Assembly (NCBI GenBank): GCA_046155225.1
Contig: JBJXED010000059.1
Location: 1-28,264 of the forward strand
Direction of reading: 5' to 3'
Length of the DNA: 28,264 nucleotides
From: JAKFVA01 sp046155225
GTDB taxonomy: Bacteria > Pseudomonadota > Gammaproteobacteria > Burkholderiales > Burkholderiaceae_C
The position numbers and the translations under genes were made by a program. The notes under the pieces are model-generated. The model was given only the letters and a program-made list of their open reading frames with translations. It did not search any database and was not told where the DNA came from. Below, one piece after another: positions 12,867-20,931 of the stretch (positions within the stretch are counted from its first letter, which is position 1; each line of letters opens with the position of its first letter).

Positions 12867-14039
12867 TCAATAGTCTTCAGCTGCTAGCTTTTTTTGCAGC
12901 TTGAGCCAGGCTTTCAATTCGCGGTCGTCATGGATAGCGGTCAAGTCTTCGCGCCGCCAAGCCAGTTGCTGTTCAATGGACTTGGCGCGCTCACGCAGGC
13001 TGGACTCCAGGGTTTGCGGGCTGGGCGCTTTGCCGTAGGCCAGGCGCAATTCGCGTTGCAGCTGCACCTTTAATTGCGCCACCTCGGCCTGCAAGCTGGC
13101 GGCTTGCTCACTCAGCACATGGTTGAAATGTCGCAGCTTATCCTGCGCCATCTCGGCAATCGCCAGCGGGTCGATCTGCTCGGTTTGCAACTGCAATTGC
13201 AGCAAGGCCAGCAAGTCTTTTTTCTCGTTGGCGGCGTTGACTTGCACCATCAGCGCGGTTTTGCGCAGGCGGTCGGCCTCATCCGCAGCGCGGTCCGGGT
13301 GCAGGGCGCTGGCGAGTTTGCGGTAGATCTCGCGCAGGGTTTTGCTGGCATCCTGCTCGGTCAACTCAGCCGCTTGCTGGCTTGGTTTTTTGCGTCCGCT
13401 TTTGCCCTTGGCTTGACGCGCGGACTGGCGCGCCGCTTTGGCATCGCTGCGTGCCTGCTCGGCGGCCAGCGCTGCATTGACGTGCTCCTCAAAGGCCGCC
13501 AGCAGCGCTTCGGGTGAATCAAACTGCGCCTCTGGCGGCAAGTCAATGCCGAGAAATTTGCTCGCGACGGCCCGCATGACATCGGCCTGCTCCTGCTCGT
13601 AACCGGGCAAATCGGCTGGGCTGTGGCGCTGGTAGATTTCCTCCAGCTTGTCCATCTCTTGATCGCTGACAGCGTCCTCCATCAGTTCTTCAAGCAGCTC
13701 GCACACCATCTCGGCCATGAAAGCGCGCTGGCCTTTGCTGAGTCCGGGGCGCTGCAGGCGCTGGTCCAAAAACAACGCCATCTGCTTGTTTAGCGCTGCG
13801 CTGGCTTGCAGCAGCGGCATGATTTTCTGCGCGTACTGGCGGCGGTATTCCTCGGCCAATGCCTGCAAAGCAGCTAAATCGGCTTGACTGGCGCTGATTT
13901 TTGCCAGCCACTGGTTAAAGCGCTTTTGCTCCAGCCCGAGCGATGGTGCGGCGTTGCCAAGTGCGCCAGCCAAGGCCTGCAATGTAGGCTTGGCGGTGGG
14001 GTTGAGTAAATCGTCAAACAACGGATTTTGCGCAGGCAT
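12867..14039 (-). CDS. J-domain (DnaJ-like) protein, co-chaperone candidate
   Basis: A 390-residue soluble protein. A J-domain-like segment lies in the second half: LREIYRKLASALHPDRAADE, with HPD at residues 247-249 (from the 14039 start), followed by helix III VNAANEKKDLLALLQLQ. The HPD tripeptide is the DnaK-contact motif. The N-terminal 200 residues are helical and acidic (CELLEELMEDAVSDQEMDKL), a Lys/Arg/Gln-rich linker follows (KAARQSARQAKGKSGRKK), and the C-terminus is a coiled coil. No zinc-finger or substrate domain of canonical DnaJ is present. The start is uncertain: the ATG at 14105 is in frame without a clear site, and MPAQNPLFDDLLNP at 14039 looks the natural N-terminus. Lies downstream of the exonuclease gene. 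Confidence 0.8.
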   Translation of the reverse strand: MPAQNPLFDDLLNPTAKPTLQALAGALGNAAPSLGLEQKRFNQWLAKISASQADLAALQALAEEYRRQYAQKIMPLLQASAALNKQMALFLDQRLQRPGLSKGQRAFMAEMVCELLEELMEDAVSDQEMDKLEEIYQRHSPADLPGYEQEQADVMRAVASKFLGIDLPPEAQFDSPEALLAAFEEHVNAALAAEQARSDAKAARQSARQAKGKSGRKKPSQQAAELTEQDASKTLREIYRKLASALHPDRAADEADRLRKTALMVQVNAANEKKDLLALLQLQLQTEQIDPLAIAEMAQDKLRHFNHVLSEQAASLQAEVAQLKVQLQRELRLAYGKAPSPQTLESSLRERAKSIEQQLAWRREDLTAIHDDRELKAWLKLQKKLAAEDY

Positions 14040-14192
14040 GCATGAAATAAATCCAGAGTAAATTTGCGTGGCACCATTCGCACATCCGTAGTGCATTACT
14101 GGCATATTGATAGCTTGAAACCTACGCCGGACGTGCGGGTGACGCTACGAAAACTTACTATCTATTTTGATGTTTCAAAAGTCTGACGACTG

Positions 14193-14984
14193 TCAGCCCG
14201 CAGGCCAGGCCGCCAAATACTCATCCCAATGCGGCTGCTCAGGCGCTAGATTGCCCAGCGTAGCTTTGACCAGGCTGATTTCCTGCGCATACTCGCCCTC
14301 CAGAAGCCCGCCGCGCATTTTCTGGAATCGGCAGTAGAGCAAGTAGGTGTTCATCACATCGGTTTCGCAGTAGCGGCGGATGTCGTCCAGCTTGCCTTCC
14401 AGGTACTGGGCATAGACCTGCGAACCGTCCATGCCGAGCTTGCCGGGAAAGCCGCAGAGCTTGGCCATGGCGTCGAGCGGCGCGTTGTTTTTGGGCTGGT
14501 ACAGGGCCAATAAATCCATCAAATCCAAGTGCCGTAAGTGGTAGCGGCTGATGTAGTTGTTCCACTTGAAGTCGCGGTCGTCCTCGCCCATGTCCCAGTA
14601 TTTATCGGCAACCACGCCGTGTTTGAGGCCGCGGTAGTGCAGCACCGGCAAGTCAAAACCGCCGCCGTTCCAGCTCACGAGCTGCGGCACCTTGTTGTCG
14701 ACGCTGGTAAAAAAATTCTGGATGACTTTGCCTTCGCTGGCGCCATCACGGTCAACGAACGACCGAATGCTGAGGCCCTCGGCATTGCGCAGTACGCAGG
14801 AGATCACCAGTACGCGCTGCAAGTACAGCGGCATGAAATCGCTCTGCCCTTTGTCCTTGCGCGCCTGCACCCAGCTTTGGTAGATCTGCGCGTCGCTGGC
14901 CTCGGCGGTTTGGCCGCTTAGCGCGCGAAGGCCGTCAATGTCGGGAATTGACTCTATGTCAAACACCAGCACCGGCCAGCTCAT
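14193..14984 (-). CDS. Predicted 3'-5' exonuclease, PolB-like
   Basis: A 263-residue DnaQ-like exonuclease related to the proofreading domain of B-family polymerases (PF10108). The three Exo motifs are visible: FDIESIPD (D9 and E11), SWNGGGFDLPVLHYR (about 104-118), and the YCETDVMNTYLLYCRF motif (about 205-220). These acidic residues coordinate two metal ions. It has no polymerase domain, so it is a free-standing nuclease probably acting in repair or RNA/DNA turnover. Its ATG at 14984 overlaps the nlpD stop as ATGA, so it is translated as the fourth gene of surE-pcm-nlpD, where rpoS often lies in other proteobacteria. Confidence 0.92.
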   Translation of the reverse strand: MSWPVLVFDIESIPDIDGLRALSGQTAEASDAQIYQSWVQARKDKGQSDFMPLYLQRVLVISCVLRNAEGLSIRSFVDRDGASEGKVIQNFFTSVDNKVPQLVSWNGGGFDLPVLHYRGLKHGVVADKYWDMGEDDRDFKWNNYISRYHLRHLDLMDLLALYQPKNNAPLDAMAKLCGFPGKLGMDGSQVYAQYLEGKLDDIRRYCETDVMNTYLLYCRFQKMRGGLLEGEYAQEISLVKATLGNLAPEQPHWDEYLAAWPAG

Positions 14985-15826
14985 TGGCTGGCGCGGACCG
15001 GCAGGTAGCGGGCTGGGTCCACCGGCTTGCCTTGGCGGCGGATTTCAAAATGCAGCTTGACACGGTCGGCATCGGTTGCGCCCATCTCGGCAATCTTCTG
15101 GCCTTTGCGCACCGTTTGGTCTTCTTTCACCAGCAAGGTCTGGTTATGCGCATAGGCTGACAAAAACGTGTTGTTGTGCTTCAAGATGATGAGGTTGCCG
15201 TAGCCTCGCAAACCGCCACCGGCATAAACCACCCGGCCATCGCCTGCCGCCAGCACCGGATCGCCGAGCTTGCCGGCAAAGTCGATGCCCTTGTTTTTGG
15301 CTTCGTCAAAACCGGCCAGCACCGTGCCGTTTGTGGGGAGTATCCAGGCCACGTCGTCGTCTACTGGCGCAGAAGGTGGCACAGTGAGCGTGGTGTTAGG
15401 CGTAATGCTGGGTGTCAACACAGGTTTGGCAATCGCCACCGCCTCGCCCCCTTGCACCCCGGGCGGCAGCACGCGCAGCACTTGCCCTACTTCGATCAAA
15501 TTGGGATTGTCCAGCGCGTTCCAGCGCACGATGTCGCGCCAGTTTTGGCCCGTCTCGAGGCCGATGCGGATCACAGTGTCGCCGGGTTTGACGGTGTAGT
15601 AGCCTGGCTTGCCGCTGTTTTCAACACCTGGCAAGGGTTTTGTAATAGCCGCGCTATCCGGTGCAATGGGCACCCCAATCGCGACAGGTGCAGGCCGTGC
15701 AGGGCCAGTTTGACCGCGGTCTTCCACGGGGGCAGGCTGCTTGCCGCGAAATGCGCAAGCACCGAGCGCAGCAACCACCAACAACAAAGCCGCCCCGCGG
15801 ACGACTCGGGAATGCGTGAACAACAT
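14981..15826 (-). CDS. nlpD: NlpD-like LysM/M23 lipoprotein, degenerate peptidase
   Basis: A 281-residue envelope lipoprotein. The signal peptide ends in the lipobox LGAC with C24. A LysM peptidoglycan-binding domain follows (YYTVKPGDTVIRIGLETGQN, about 76-120). The C-terminal M23 (LytM) domain spans about 165-275. The zinc ligands are lost: the HxxxD motif reads NKGID (Asn178 in place of His), and the HxH motif reads KLH (Lys257 in place of His). This fits the NlpD/EnvC class, which activates the amidases AmiA-C for daughter-cell separation instead of cutting peptidoglycan. ATG at 15826 follows AGGAAA. It is 13 bases after pcm and overlaps the exonuclease start by four. Confidence 0.93.
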   Translation of the reverse strand: MLFTHSRVVRGAALLLVVAALGACAFRGKQPAPVEDRGQTGPARPAPVAIGVPIAPDSAAITKPLPGVENSGKPGYYTVKPGDTVIRIGLETGQNWRDIVRWNALDNPNLIEVGQVLRVLPPGVQGGEAVAIAKPVLTPSITPNTTLTVPPSAPVDDDVAWILPTNGTVLAGFDEAKNKGIDFAGKLGDPVLAAGDGRVVYAGGGLRGYGNLIILKHNNTFLSAYAHNQTLLVKEDQTVRKGQKIAEMGATDADRVKLHFEIRRQGKPVDPARYLPVRASQ

Positions 15827-15839
15827 AGGCTTTATTTCC

Positions 15840-16601
15840 TCAGGCTAGACCCGATTTTAGGGGGACAAAGGCCACTGCTTCCAGAACTGTCTGGCGAAGT
15901 CCCTCGGGGCGCTTGTCGATCACCACCAAGGTCTGTTGTCCAGCGCTGTCGCTGCTGCCGACCGGTGCCACCAAGCGCCCCCCCATGGCGAGTTGCAGTG
16001 TCCATGCGGCAGGCACCGCGTCACCGCCCGCTGCCGCAATGATGGCTGCATACGGCGCGCCCGCCGCATAGCCGGCCATGCCATCGCCAAAGAGCAAATG
16101 CACATTGGGCAGGCGTAAATGGCGCAGGTTCTCACGGGCCTTCTCGTGCAGGGCACGCAAACGCTCAATGCTATAGACCTCACGCGCCAAGTGGCTCAGC
16201 ACCGCCGCCTGGTAGCCGCAACCCGTGCCGATTTCAAGCACCCGCCCAAGCCGCTCTGACTGGCCGTTGCAAAGCAACTCGGCCATACGCGCCACCACAC
16301 TTGGTTTGGAGATGGTTTGCGCCAGGCCGATGGGCAAACTGGTGTCTTCATACGCTTGGCTGGCCAACCCTGTCGCAACAAAGCGGTGCCGCTCGACTGC
16401 AGTCATGGCGGCAAGGACGGCCTTGCTGGAGACGCCTTGGGCCACCAGTTTTTGCACCATCCGGCTGCGGTGGGAGGTGTAACCCGGCGCTGCGAACGGG
16501 GTAGCCACTGCGGAATTCGCAGAGGCCGGTATGCCCAGGACAACGCGGGGCCGGTGCAGCGGCTCGCCAAGCGCGGCAGGAAATGAGGGTTTGCTTGTCA
16601 C
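15840..16601 (-). CDS. pcm: Protein-L-isoaspartate O-methyltransferase
   Basis: A 253-residue SAM-dependent enzyme that methylates isoaspartate in aged proteins so that it can revert to aspartate. Family signatures are LPIGLAQTISKPSVVARM (about 89-106), the SAM motif RVLEIGTGCGYQAAVLSHLA (about 119-138), and VYSIERL. Residues 1-40 form a Pro/Ala-rich N-terminal extension compared with the about 210-residue E. coli enzyme. The start is a GTG at 16601 that overlaps the surE stop (GTGA). No ribosome-binding site is seen, so it is read by coupling with surE. Confidence 0.95.
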   Translation of the reverse strand: MTSKPSFPAALGEPLHRPRVVLGIPASANSAVATPFAAPGYTSHRSRMVQKLVAQGVSSKAVLAAMTAVERHRFVATGLASQAYEDTSLPIGLAQTISKPSVVARMAELLCNGQSERLGRVLEIGTGCGYQAAVLSHLAREVYSIERLRALHEKARENLRHLRLPNVHLLFGDGMAGYAAGAPYAAIIAAAGGDAVPAAWTLQLAMGGRLVAPVGSSDSAGQQTLVVIDKRPEGLRQTVLEAVAFVPLKSGLA

Positions 16602-17395
16602 AGGAGTACGGCGGCAACCGCTGGCACATGGTCACCTGCAAAGTGATGGGCCCAGCCAGGGATCTGGTCATGCGCGGTCAAGTCGACCATCAGCGGCGTC
16701 AGCGTCATATGGCCCAGGAGCGCGGCATGAAAGTCGGTCCCTGGTGCATCGTCTTTGGCCGCACCCGCAGAGCCAATCCAGTACATGGTGTCGCCGCGCG
16801 GATTGGACTGCTCGACCACCCGTTCGGCCGCGTGCCTGCGGCCGAGTCGGCACACTTGCAAAGGCTTTATCTCCGGGTACGGAAGATTGGGAATATTCAC
16901 ATTGAACAACCACGGAGCGGTGCCTACCGGCCCCGATGCCAGCACGCCTTGCCGCGCAATTTCTGCTATCAATTCCTGCGCCTTTTGTGCGGCTGCATCC
17001 AGGTGCTGCCAGCCTTTTTCGGTTTGCGAAAAGGCAATGGCAGGAATGCCAAAAAGATAGCCCTCCATAGCCGCCCCCACGGTGCCAGAGTAAATTGTGT
17101 CGTCGCCCATATTGGCACCGTTATTTATGCCGGACACCACCAGATCTGGCCGATAACCCAGCAGGCCCGTCAAGGCAATATGCACGCAATCTGCTGGCGT
17201 GCCATTGACATAGCGAAAGCCGTTTGCGCCCTGGTGAACATACAACGGCGAATGCAAGGTCAGGGCATTGGATTTTGCGCTGTTGTTGTGTTCCGGTGCG
17301 ATGACCTCGACTTGCGCGATTTGCTTGAGCGCAGCATAAATCGCCAGCAGACCGGGGGCCTGAAAACCATCGTCATTGGAGAGAAGAATTTTCAT
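16598..17395 (-). CDS. surE: 5'/3'-nucleotidase SurE
   Basis: A 265-residue stationary-phase survival nucleotidase that removes phosphate from nucleoside monophosphates, with metal ligands in MKILLSNDDGFQAPGLLAIY (D8, D9) and SGINNGANMGDDTIYSGTVG (about 93-112). Length and motifs are normal. The frame continues to an ATG at 17428, but the ATG at 17395 immediately begins the conserved MKILLSNDDG core. A GAGG lies some 13 bases upstream, which is a weak site. It is the first gene of surE-pcm-nlpD-exonuclease. The stop overlaps pcm. Confidence 0.97.
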   Translation of the reverse strand: MKILLSNDDGFQAPGLLAIYAALKQIAQVEVIAPEHNNSAKSNALTLHSPLYVHQGANGFRYVNGTPADCVHIALTGLLGYRPDLVVSGINNGANMGDDTIYSGTVGAAMEGYLFGIPAIAFSQTEKGWQHLDAAAQKAQELIAEIARQGVLASGPVGTAPWLFNVNIPNLPYPEIKPLQVCRLGRRHAAERVVEQSNPRGDTMYWIGSAGAAKDDAPGTDFHAALLGHMTLTPLMVDLTAHDQIPGWAHHFAGDHVPAVAAVLL

Positions 17396-17510
17396 AAGCA
17401 AAAAGGGCCTCAATGGTCTGGGGTGCAATCAAAACCTGCCCCGCAGACTGGACAAGATTGTAGGATCAGCCCGGCCCAGCCAACGCGTCGCAGGTGAGAC
17501 ATTCACGGGC

Positions 17511-17525
17511 GTAGGCAACGCCTAC
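17511..17525. promoter_or_regulatory. Inverted repeat upstream of quinone oxidoreductase
   Basis: GTAGGC (17511-17516) and GCCTAC (17520-17525) surround AAC, about 40 bases before the oxidoreductase ATG. It could be an operator for a redox-sensing regulator or a small hairpin. No regulator gene is adjacent, so it is only a candidate. Confidence 0.4.
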
Positions 17526-17562
17526 TATTTGGCCATTTGAAATATCCTCACAGGAGAAATTT

Positions 17563-18540
17563 ATGCACGCTTGGATTTGCCAAAACCCCACGGGTGTCGA
17601 TGCCTTGCAGTGGGCTGAACTGCCAACGCCTGAGCCTAAACTTGGCGAAGTACTGGTAGCCATCAAGGCAGCCAGCCTGAATTTTCCTGATCTGCTGATA
17701 GTGCAAAACAAATACCAGATCAAACCCGCCTTGCCGTTCGTACCCGGATCGGAATACGCTGGTGTGGTGCAAGCGCTGGGCCCCGGCGTGGCGCATCTCC
17801 AAGTGGGCCAGGCTGTCGCCTGCTTATCAGGCACTGGCGGGTTTGCCACGCATGTGCTGGCTCCGGCCAACCAGTGCGTACCGTTGCCAAACAATATGCC
17901 AATGACCGATGCAGCGGCCTTCATCATGATCTACGCCACCTCGCATCATGCCTTGTTTGACCGGGGGCAATTACAGGCGGGTGAAACGGTATTGGTATTG
18001 GGCGCTGCTGGCGGAGTGGGCACTGCGGCAATTCAATTGGCTAAGGCCGCTGGCGCGCGCGTCATTGCCGCCGCTTCGACAGATGACAAATGCGCGCTGT
18101 GCAAAACCCTGGGGGCCGATGAGACCCTCAACTACAGCCAAGTGAATTTTCGCGAAATGCTGAAAACACTCACTGGCGGCAAGGGTCCTGATGTCATCTA
18201 CGATCCAGTTGGCGGTGACCACGCCGAACCAGCATTTCGCAGTATTGCCTGGCGTGGCCGTTATCTGGTGGTGGGCTTTGCAGCGGGTCCCATACCCTCA
18301 CTGCCACTGAATCTGGCGCTGCTCAAAGGAGCTTCAATAGTCGGCGTTTTTTGGGGTGACTTCGCCAAGCGCGAGCCCCAAGCACAAGCCGCCATGATGG
18401 CGCAGCTGCTGCGTTGGTATGAAGCAGGAAAAATCAAACCCGTCATCGACAGGACCTTGCCCATGAATGATTTGAAAGCAGCTTATGAACACATGGGTTC
18501 ACGTCAAGTGATGGGGAAACTCGTAATGGTCAATGCTTGA
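17563..18540 (+). CDS. NADPH:quinone oxidoreductase (zinc-free MDR family)
   Basis: A 325-residue medium-chain dehydrogenase/reductase of the quinone-oxidoreductase type. The N-terminal GroES-like domain has SLNFPDLLIVQNKYQIKPAL and then PFVPGSEYAGVV (about 57-68). The Rossmann nucleotide site is VLVLGAAGGVGTAAIQLAKA (about 141-160) and VIYDPVGGD follows at about 207-215. The zinc-binding Cys/His set of alcohol dehydrogenases is absent. It should reduce quinones or alpha,beta-unsaturated carbonyls with NADPH. The ATG at 17563 has AGGAG eight bases upstream. It is monocistronic, with no clear terminator. Confidence 0.93.
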   Translation: MHAWICQNPTGVDALQWAELPTPEPKLGEVLVAIKAASLNFPDLLIVQNKYQIKPALPFVPGSEYAGVVQALGPGVAHLQVGQAVACLSGTGGFATHVLAPANQCVPLPNNMPMTDAAAFIMIYATSHHALFDRGQLQAGETVLVLGAAGGVGTAAIQLAKAAGARVIAAASTDDKCALCKTLGADETLNYSQVNFREMLKTLTGGKGPDVIYDPVGGDHAEPAFRSIAWRGRYLVVGFAAGPIPSLPLNLALLKGASIVGVFWGDFAKREPQAQAAMMAQLLRWYEAGKIKPVIDRTLPMNDLKAAYEHMGSRQVMGKLVMVNA

Positions 18541-18628
18541 GTGGCTGACCTGCACGCCAAACCGACCACCACAACCCGCATTTACAACCGCAACAGAGAG
18601 GTAAAACGGGGCGCTTTGTGAGCGTCAA

Positions 18629-18662
18629 TTACCGCCGTGGTAACTTTGGCGGTAACTTTGCC
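18629..18662. repeat. Inverted and tandem repeat near tRNA-His
   Basis: TTACCGCC (18629-18636) and GGCGGTAA (18648-18655) are inverted arms. The same stretch holds a 12-base tandem repeat, GGTAACTTTGGC (18639-18650) and GGTAACTTTGCC (18651-18662), identical at 11 of 12. It lies 65 bases beyond the 3' end of tRNA-His. I see no integrase. Confidence 0.6.
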
Positions 18663-18680
18663 TGTATTTAGAGCCTGCGC

Positions 18681-18697
18681 GCTACTTATCTAGTAGC
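18681..18697. repeat. Short palindrome GCTACT/AGTAGC
   Basis: GCTACT (18681-18686), TATCT, AGTAGC (18692-18697), 30 bases downstream of tRNA-His on the minus strand. No T-run follows, so it is not a standard terminator. It is similar to palindromes at 10111-10138 and 11731-11750. Confidence 0.55.
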
Positions 18698-18726
18698 AGC
18701 GAACGCAGACAGGGAAGGCAATCTAA

Positions 18727-18803
18727 TGGGGTGACTGATGGGGCTCGAACCCACGACAACCAGAATCACAATCTGGGACTCTACCAACTGAGCTACAGCC
18801 ACC
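18727..18803 (-). tRNA. tRNA-His (GTG anticodon)
   Basis: The minus strand reads GGTGGCTGTAGCTCAGTTGG at the 5' end, with anticodon loop ATTGTGATT and T-loop GGTTCGAGCC. The seven-base acceptor stem GTGGCTG/CAGTCAC is complete with one G-T pair. The extra G at -1 opposite C73, the identity feature of tRNA-His, is encoded at 18803, and the 3' CCA is encoded at 18729-18727. It begins 25 bases after the ppiD stop and is likely co-transcribed with it. Confidence 0.97.
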
Positions 18804-18828
18804 GTAGGATCATTATTATAAGGTGACC

Positions 18829-20757
18829 TTACTGGTCAGGCGAAAGTGCAGCATTGCCCGCTTTTAGGTCGGGTTGCGTTATTTTGGATTGGGTCTTGAA
18901 ACGGGTTTTTAGTACGTTGTAATACGCTAGGCTCTCAGTTGCCGTGAGCCATTGGCCATACTGCGCGCGTCCCTGGGCAATCGTGTCAGGCGCATTGGCC
19001 CTCGGAACCAACTTGTTCACACGCACTACCGCGTAACCTTGCGCACCCAAGTCAACCCCGATCCAGGCCGGCAAACCCGTCGCGTCAACGCGCAGCGCCG
19101 CATCCAGCACCTTGAAAGACTGCTGCGCAGGCTCATCACGCGAGATCACCACAGGGTTGGGCAGCGGATCAGTCGCCGAACCGGATTTGAAGGCAGCCAG
19201 TTTTGCCAAACCTTCTTTTTGCGCCAACTCGCTGCCGCGCGTTCGCAGCAATTGCTGCCGTACCTGCTCGCGCACCTCAGCAAACTCACGGGTCCGCGCA
19301 GGCGTGTATTTGGTGATGCGGCCGGAAACCAGTTGGCTGCTGGCAATCTCAATCGCACCAGTATTGCGTTTTTTGTCAACCGATTCGGGTGAAAAAACCG
19401 CTGCCAGGAATTTGGTGTTGGCGAGCAAGCCAAGCGCCTGCGGGTTGGGTGTGCGCACGACATTGGTCGCCGTCTTGAGCTCCAGTTTCAAGCGTTCAGC
19501 GATGGGTTTCAAACCTTCCGGCTGGTCATAAACAGCATTGGTAAATGTCTCGGCTTCTTCTGCAAATTTGCGTTGGGCTTGCTGTTTTTTGAGATCCGCC
19601 TCCAACTCAGCACGCATCTCGTCAAAGCTGCGCTGCTTGGGCACTTTGATGTCGGCGAGTTTGATGATGTGGTAGCCGTATTCGGTCTCGACCACCCCGC
19701 TGATGGCCCCGGGTTTGAGCGCGTAGGCAGCATCTTCAAATGGTTTGGCCGTGGCACCGCGGGCAATATAGTCAAGATCGCCGCCGCTTGCAGCTGAGGG
19801 ATCCTGTGAGTTTTTCATCGCAACTTCAGCGAAACTCTGAGGGTCATTTTGTACCACGGCAAGCAACTCGTTAGCTCTGTTTTTGGCTTTTTCACGGTCG
19901 CTGGCCGACGCCGTTTTGGGTGTTGCAATCAAGATGTGGCTGACTCGCCGTTCTTCCTGCGCACCCAGGCGGGCGGCGTTTTGCTCATAGTAAGTACGCA
20001 AATCTGGCTCAGCCAGCGTGATGCCTTTTTTCACGGCGTCCAGGTCCAGAACAAGGTATTCAATATCGGCTTGCTCTGGTGCCTGGAACAAGGCTGGATT
20101 GGCCTGGTAGTACGCCAGCAGTTGCGCCTCTTCCGTATTGACCTTGCTGTAGTAATCGGCAGGGTTCAAACGCAGCACCTGGATTTCCCGGCGTTCCAGA
20201 AAGGCGTTCAATGCCAAATCCGCCAGCGCCGCCGGTACGAAAGCTGTTTTTGACACACCCGCCACCACTTGACGGCTTGCCAAGTCCGAGCGCGCACTCG
20301 CCATGAAGGTTTCTGGCGTCATGCCTTGGCTACCCAGCAACTCCATAAGGCGCTGAATGTCGAGGCTGCCATCGGGCTTGCGCAGTTGGGCCAGGGACGG
20401 GTCATTCCGCAAGCTGCTCTCCAAGCGCTGGTCCGTAATGACCAGTTTGCCCTGCTGCACTTGCGCCGCGAGGACCCGGTCGCGTATGAGCCGCTCCAGC
20501 GTGAAATAGCGGGCTTGCGGACTGTCGAGCAATTTGATGTCGCGCGAAGGCTCAGCCTGACGCAGCCGCTCGACCTCATTTTTATGTGCGTTGTCCCATT
20601 CCGACTGGGTAATCGATTGACCCGCCACCGTGGCCACCGATGCCCCGGTTTCCTGGCGCTGGTAGCCGTCGATACCCACCAGCAAAAACGACGGAACAAT
20701 GACCAAGAACAACAAAATTTGCATGGTCTTGTTGTGTTTACGAACGAAATCAAACAT
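18829..20757 (-). CDS. ppiD: PpiD-type periplasmic peptidyl-prolyl isomerase/chaperone
   Basis: A 642-residue inner-membrane-anchored foldase. The N-terminus MFDFVRKHNKTMQILLFLVI contains one transmembrane helix (about 12-30). A SurA_N-like chaperone domain follows (QSITQSEWDNAHKNEVERL onward). A parvulin domain is at about 270-369, with RRVSHILIATPK, GGDLDYIARG and YGYHIIKLADI. A long C-terminal chaperone region completes the protein. PpiD works near the SecYEG exit. The frame extends seven codons upstream with a TTG start, but the ATG at 20757 gives the conserved N-terminus. A terminator ends only 20 bases before the start, so the promoter is not obvious. Next to hupB and tRNA-Val, a frequent proteobacterial neighbourhood (hupB-ppiD). 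Confidence 0.95.
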   Translation of the reverse strand: MFDFVRKHNKTMQILLFLVIVPSFLLVGIDGYQRQETGASVATVAGQSITQSEWDNAHKNEVERLRQAEPSRDIKLLDSPQARYFTLERLIRDRVLAAQVQQGKLVITDQRLESSLRNDPSLAQLRKPDGSLDIQRLMELLGSQGMTPETFMASARSDLASRQVVAGVSKTAFVPAALADLALNAFLERREIQVLRLNPADYYSKVNTEEAQLLAYYQANPALFQAPEQADIEYLVLDLDAVKKGITLAEPDLRTYYEQNAARLGAQEERRVSHILIATPKTASASDREKAKNRANELLAVVQNDPQSFAEVAMKNSQDPSAASGGDLDYIARGATAKPFEDAAYALKPGAISGVVETEYGYHIIKLADIKVPKQRSFDEMRAELEADLKKQQAQRKFAEEAETFTNAVYDQPEGLKPIAERLKLELKTATNVVRTPNPQALGLLANTKFLAAVFSPESVDKKRNTGAIEIASSQLVSGRITKYTPARTREFAEVREQVRQQLLRTRGSELAQKEGLAKLAAFKSGSATDPLPNPVVISRDEPAQQSFKVLDAALRVDATGLPAWIGVDLGAQGYAVVRVNKLVPRANAPDTIAQGRAQYGQWLTATESLAYYNVLKTRFKTQSKITQPDLKAGNAALSPDQ

Positions 20758-20776
20758 TGCGGAATCTTTCGACAAC

Positions 20777-20803
20777 AAAAAAGGCGAAACAGGGGTTCGC
20801 CTT
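20777..20803 (-). terminator. Terminator between tRNA-Val and ppiD
   Basis: AAGGCGAA (20781-20788) and TTCGCCTT (20796-20803) form an 8-bp stem with a seven-base loop. On the minus strand it is followed by a T-run (20782-20777). It should end the tRNA-Val (and possibly hupB) transcript 20 bases before the ppiD ATG. Confidence 0.8.
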
Positions 20804-20832
20804 GTGCTGGGTCTTAACAGGAAACCGAGGGG

Positions 20833-20908
20833 TGGTGGGTGCTGACGGGCTCGAACCGCCGACCTACGCCTTGTAAGGGCGCCGCTCTACCAACTGAGCT
20901 AAGCACCC
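20833..20908 (-). tRNA. tRNA-Val (TAC anticodon)
   Basis: The minus strand reads GGGTGCTTAGCTCAGTTGGT, then an anticodon stem with loop CTTACAA (TAC), and the T-loop GGTTCGAGCC. The acceptor stem GGGTGCT/AGCACCC is perfect, the discriminator is A, and CCA is encoded at 20835-20833. It lies 23 bases past the hupB stop on the same strand. Confidence 0.97.
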
Positions 20909-20931
20909 CTCATCAACCAGTTACTGATCGC

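Noticed and set aside
14115..14178. TTGAAAC/GTTTCAA inverted pair around the J-protein upstream region
   Set aside because: Seven-base arms 50 bases apart are expected by chance and no stable structure follows.
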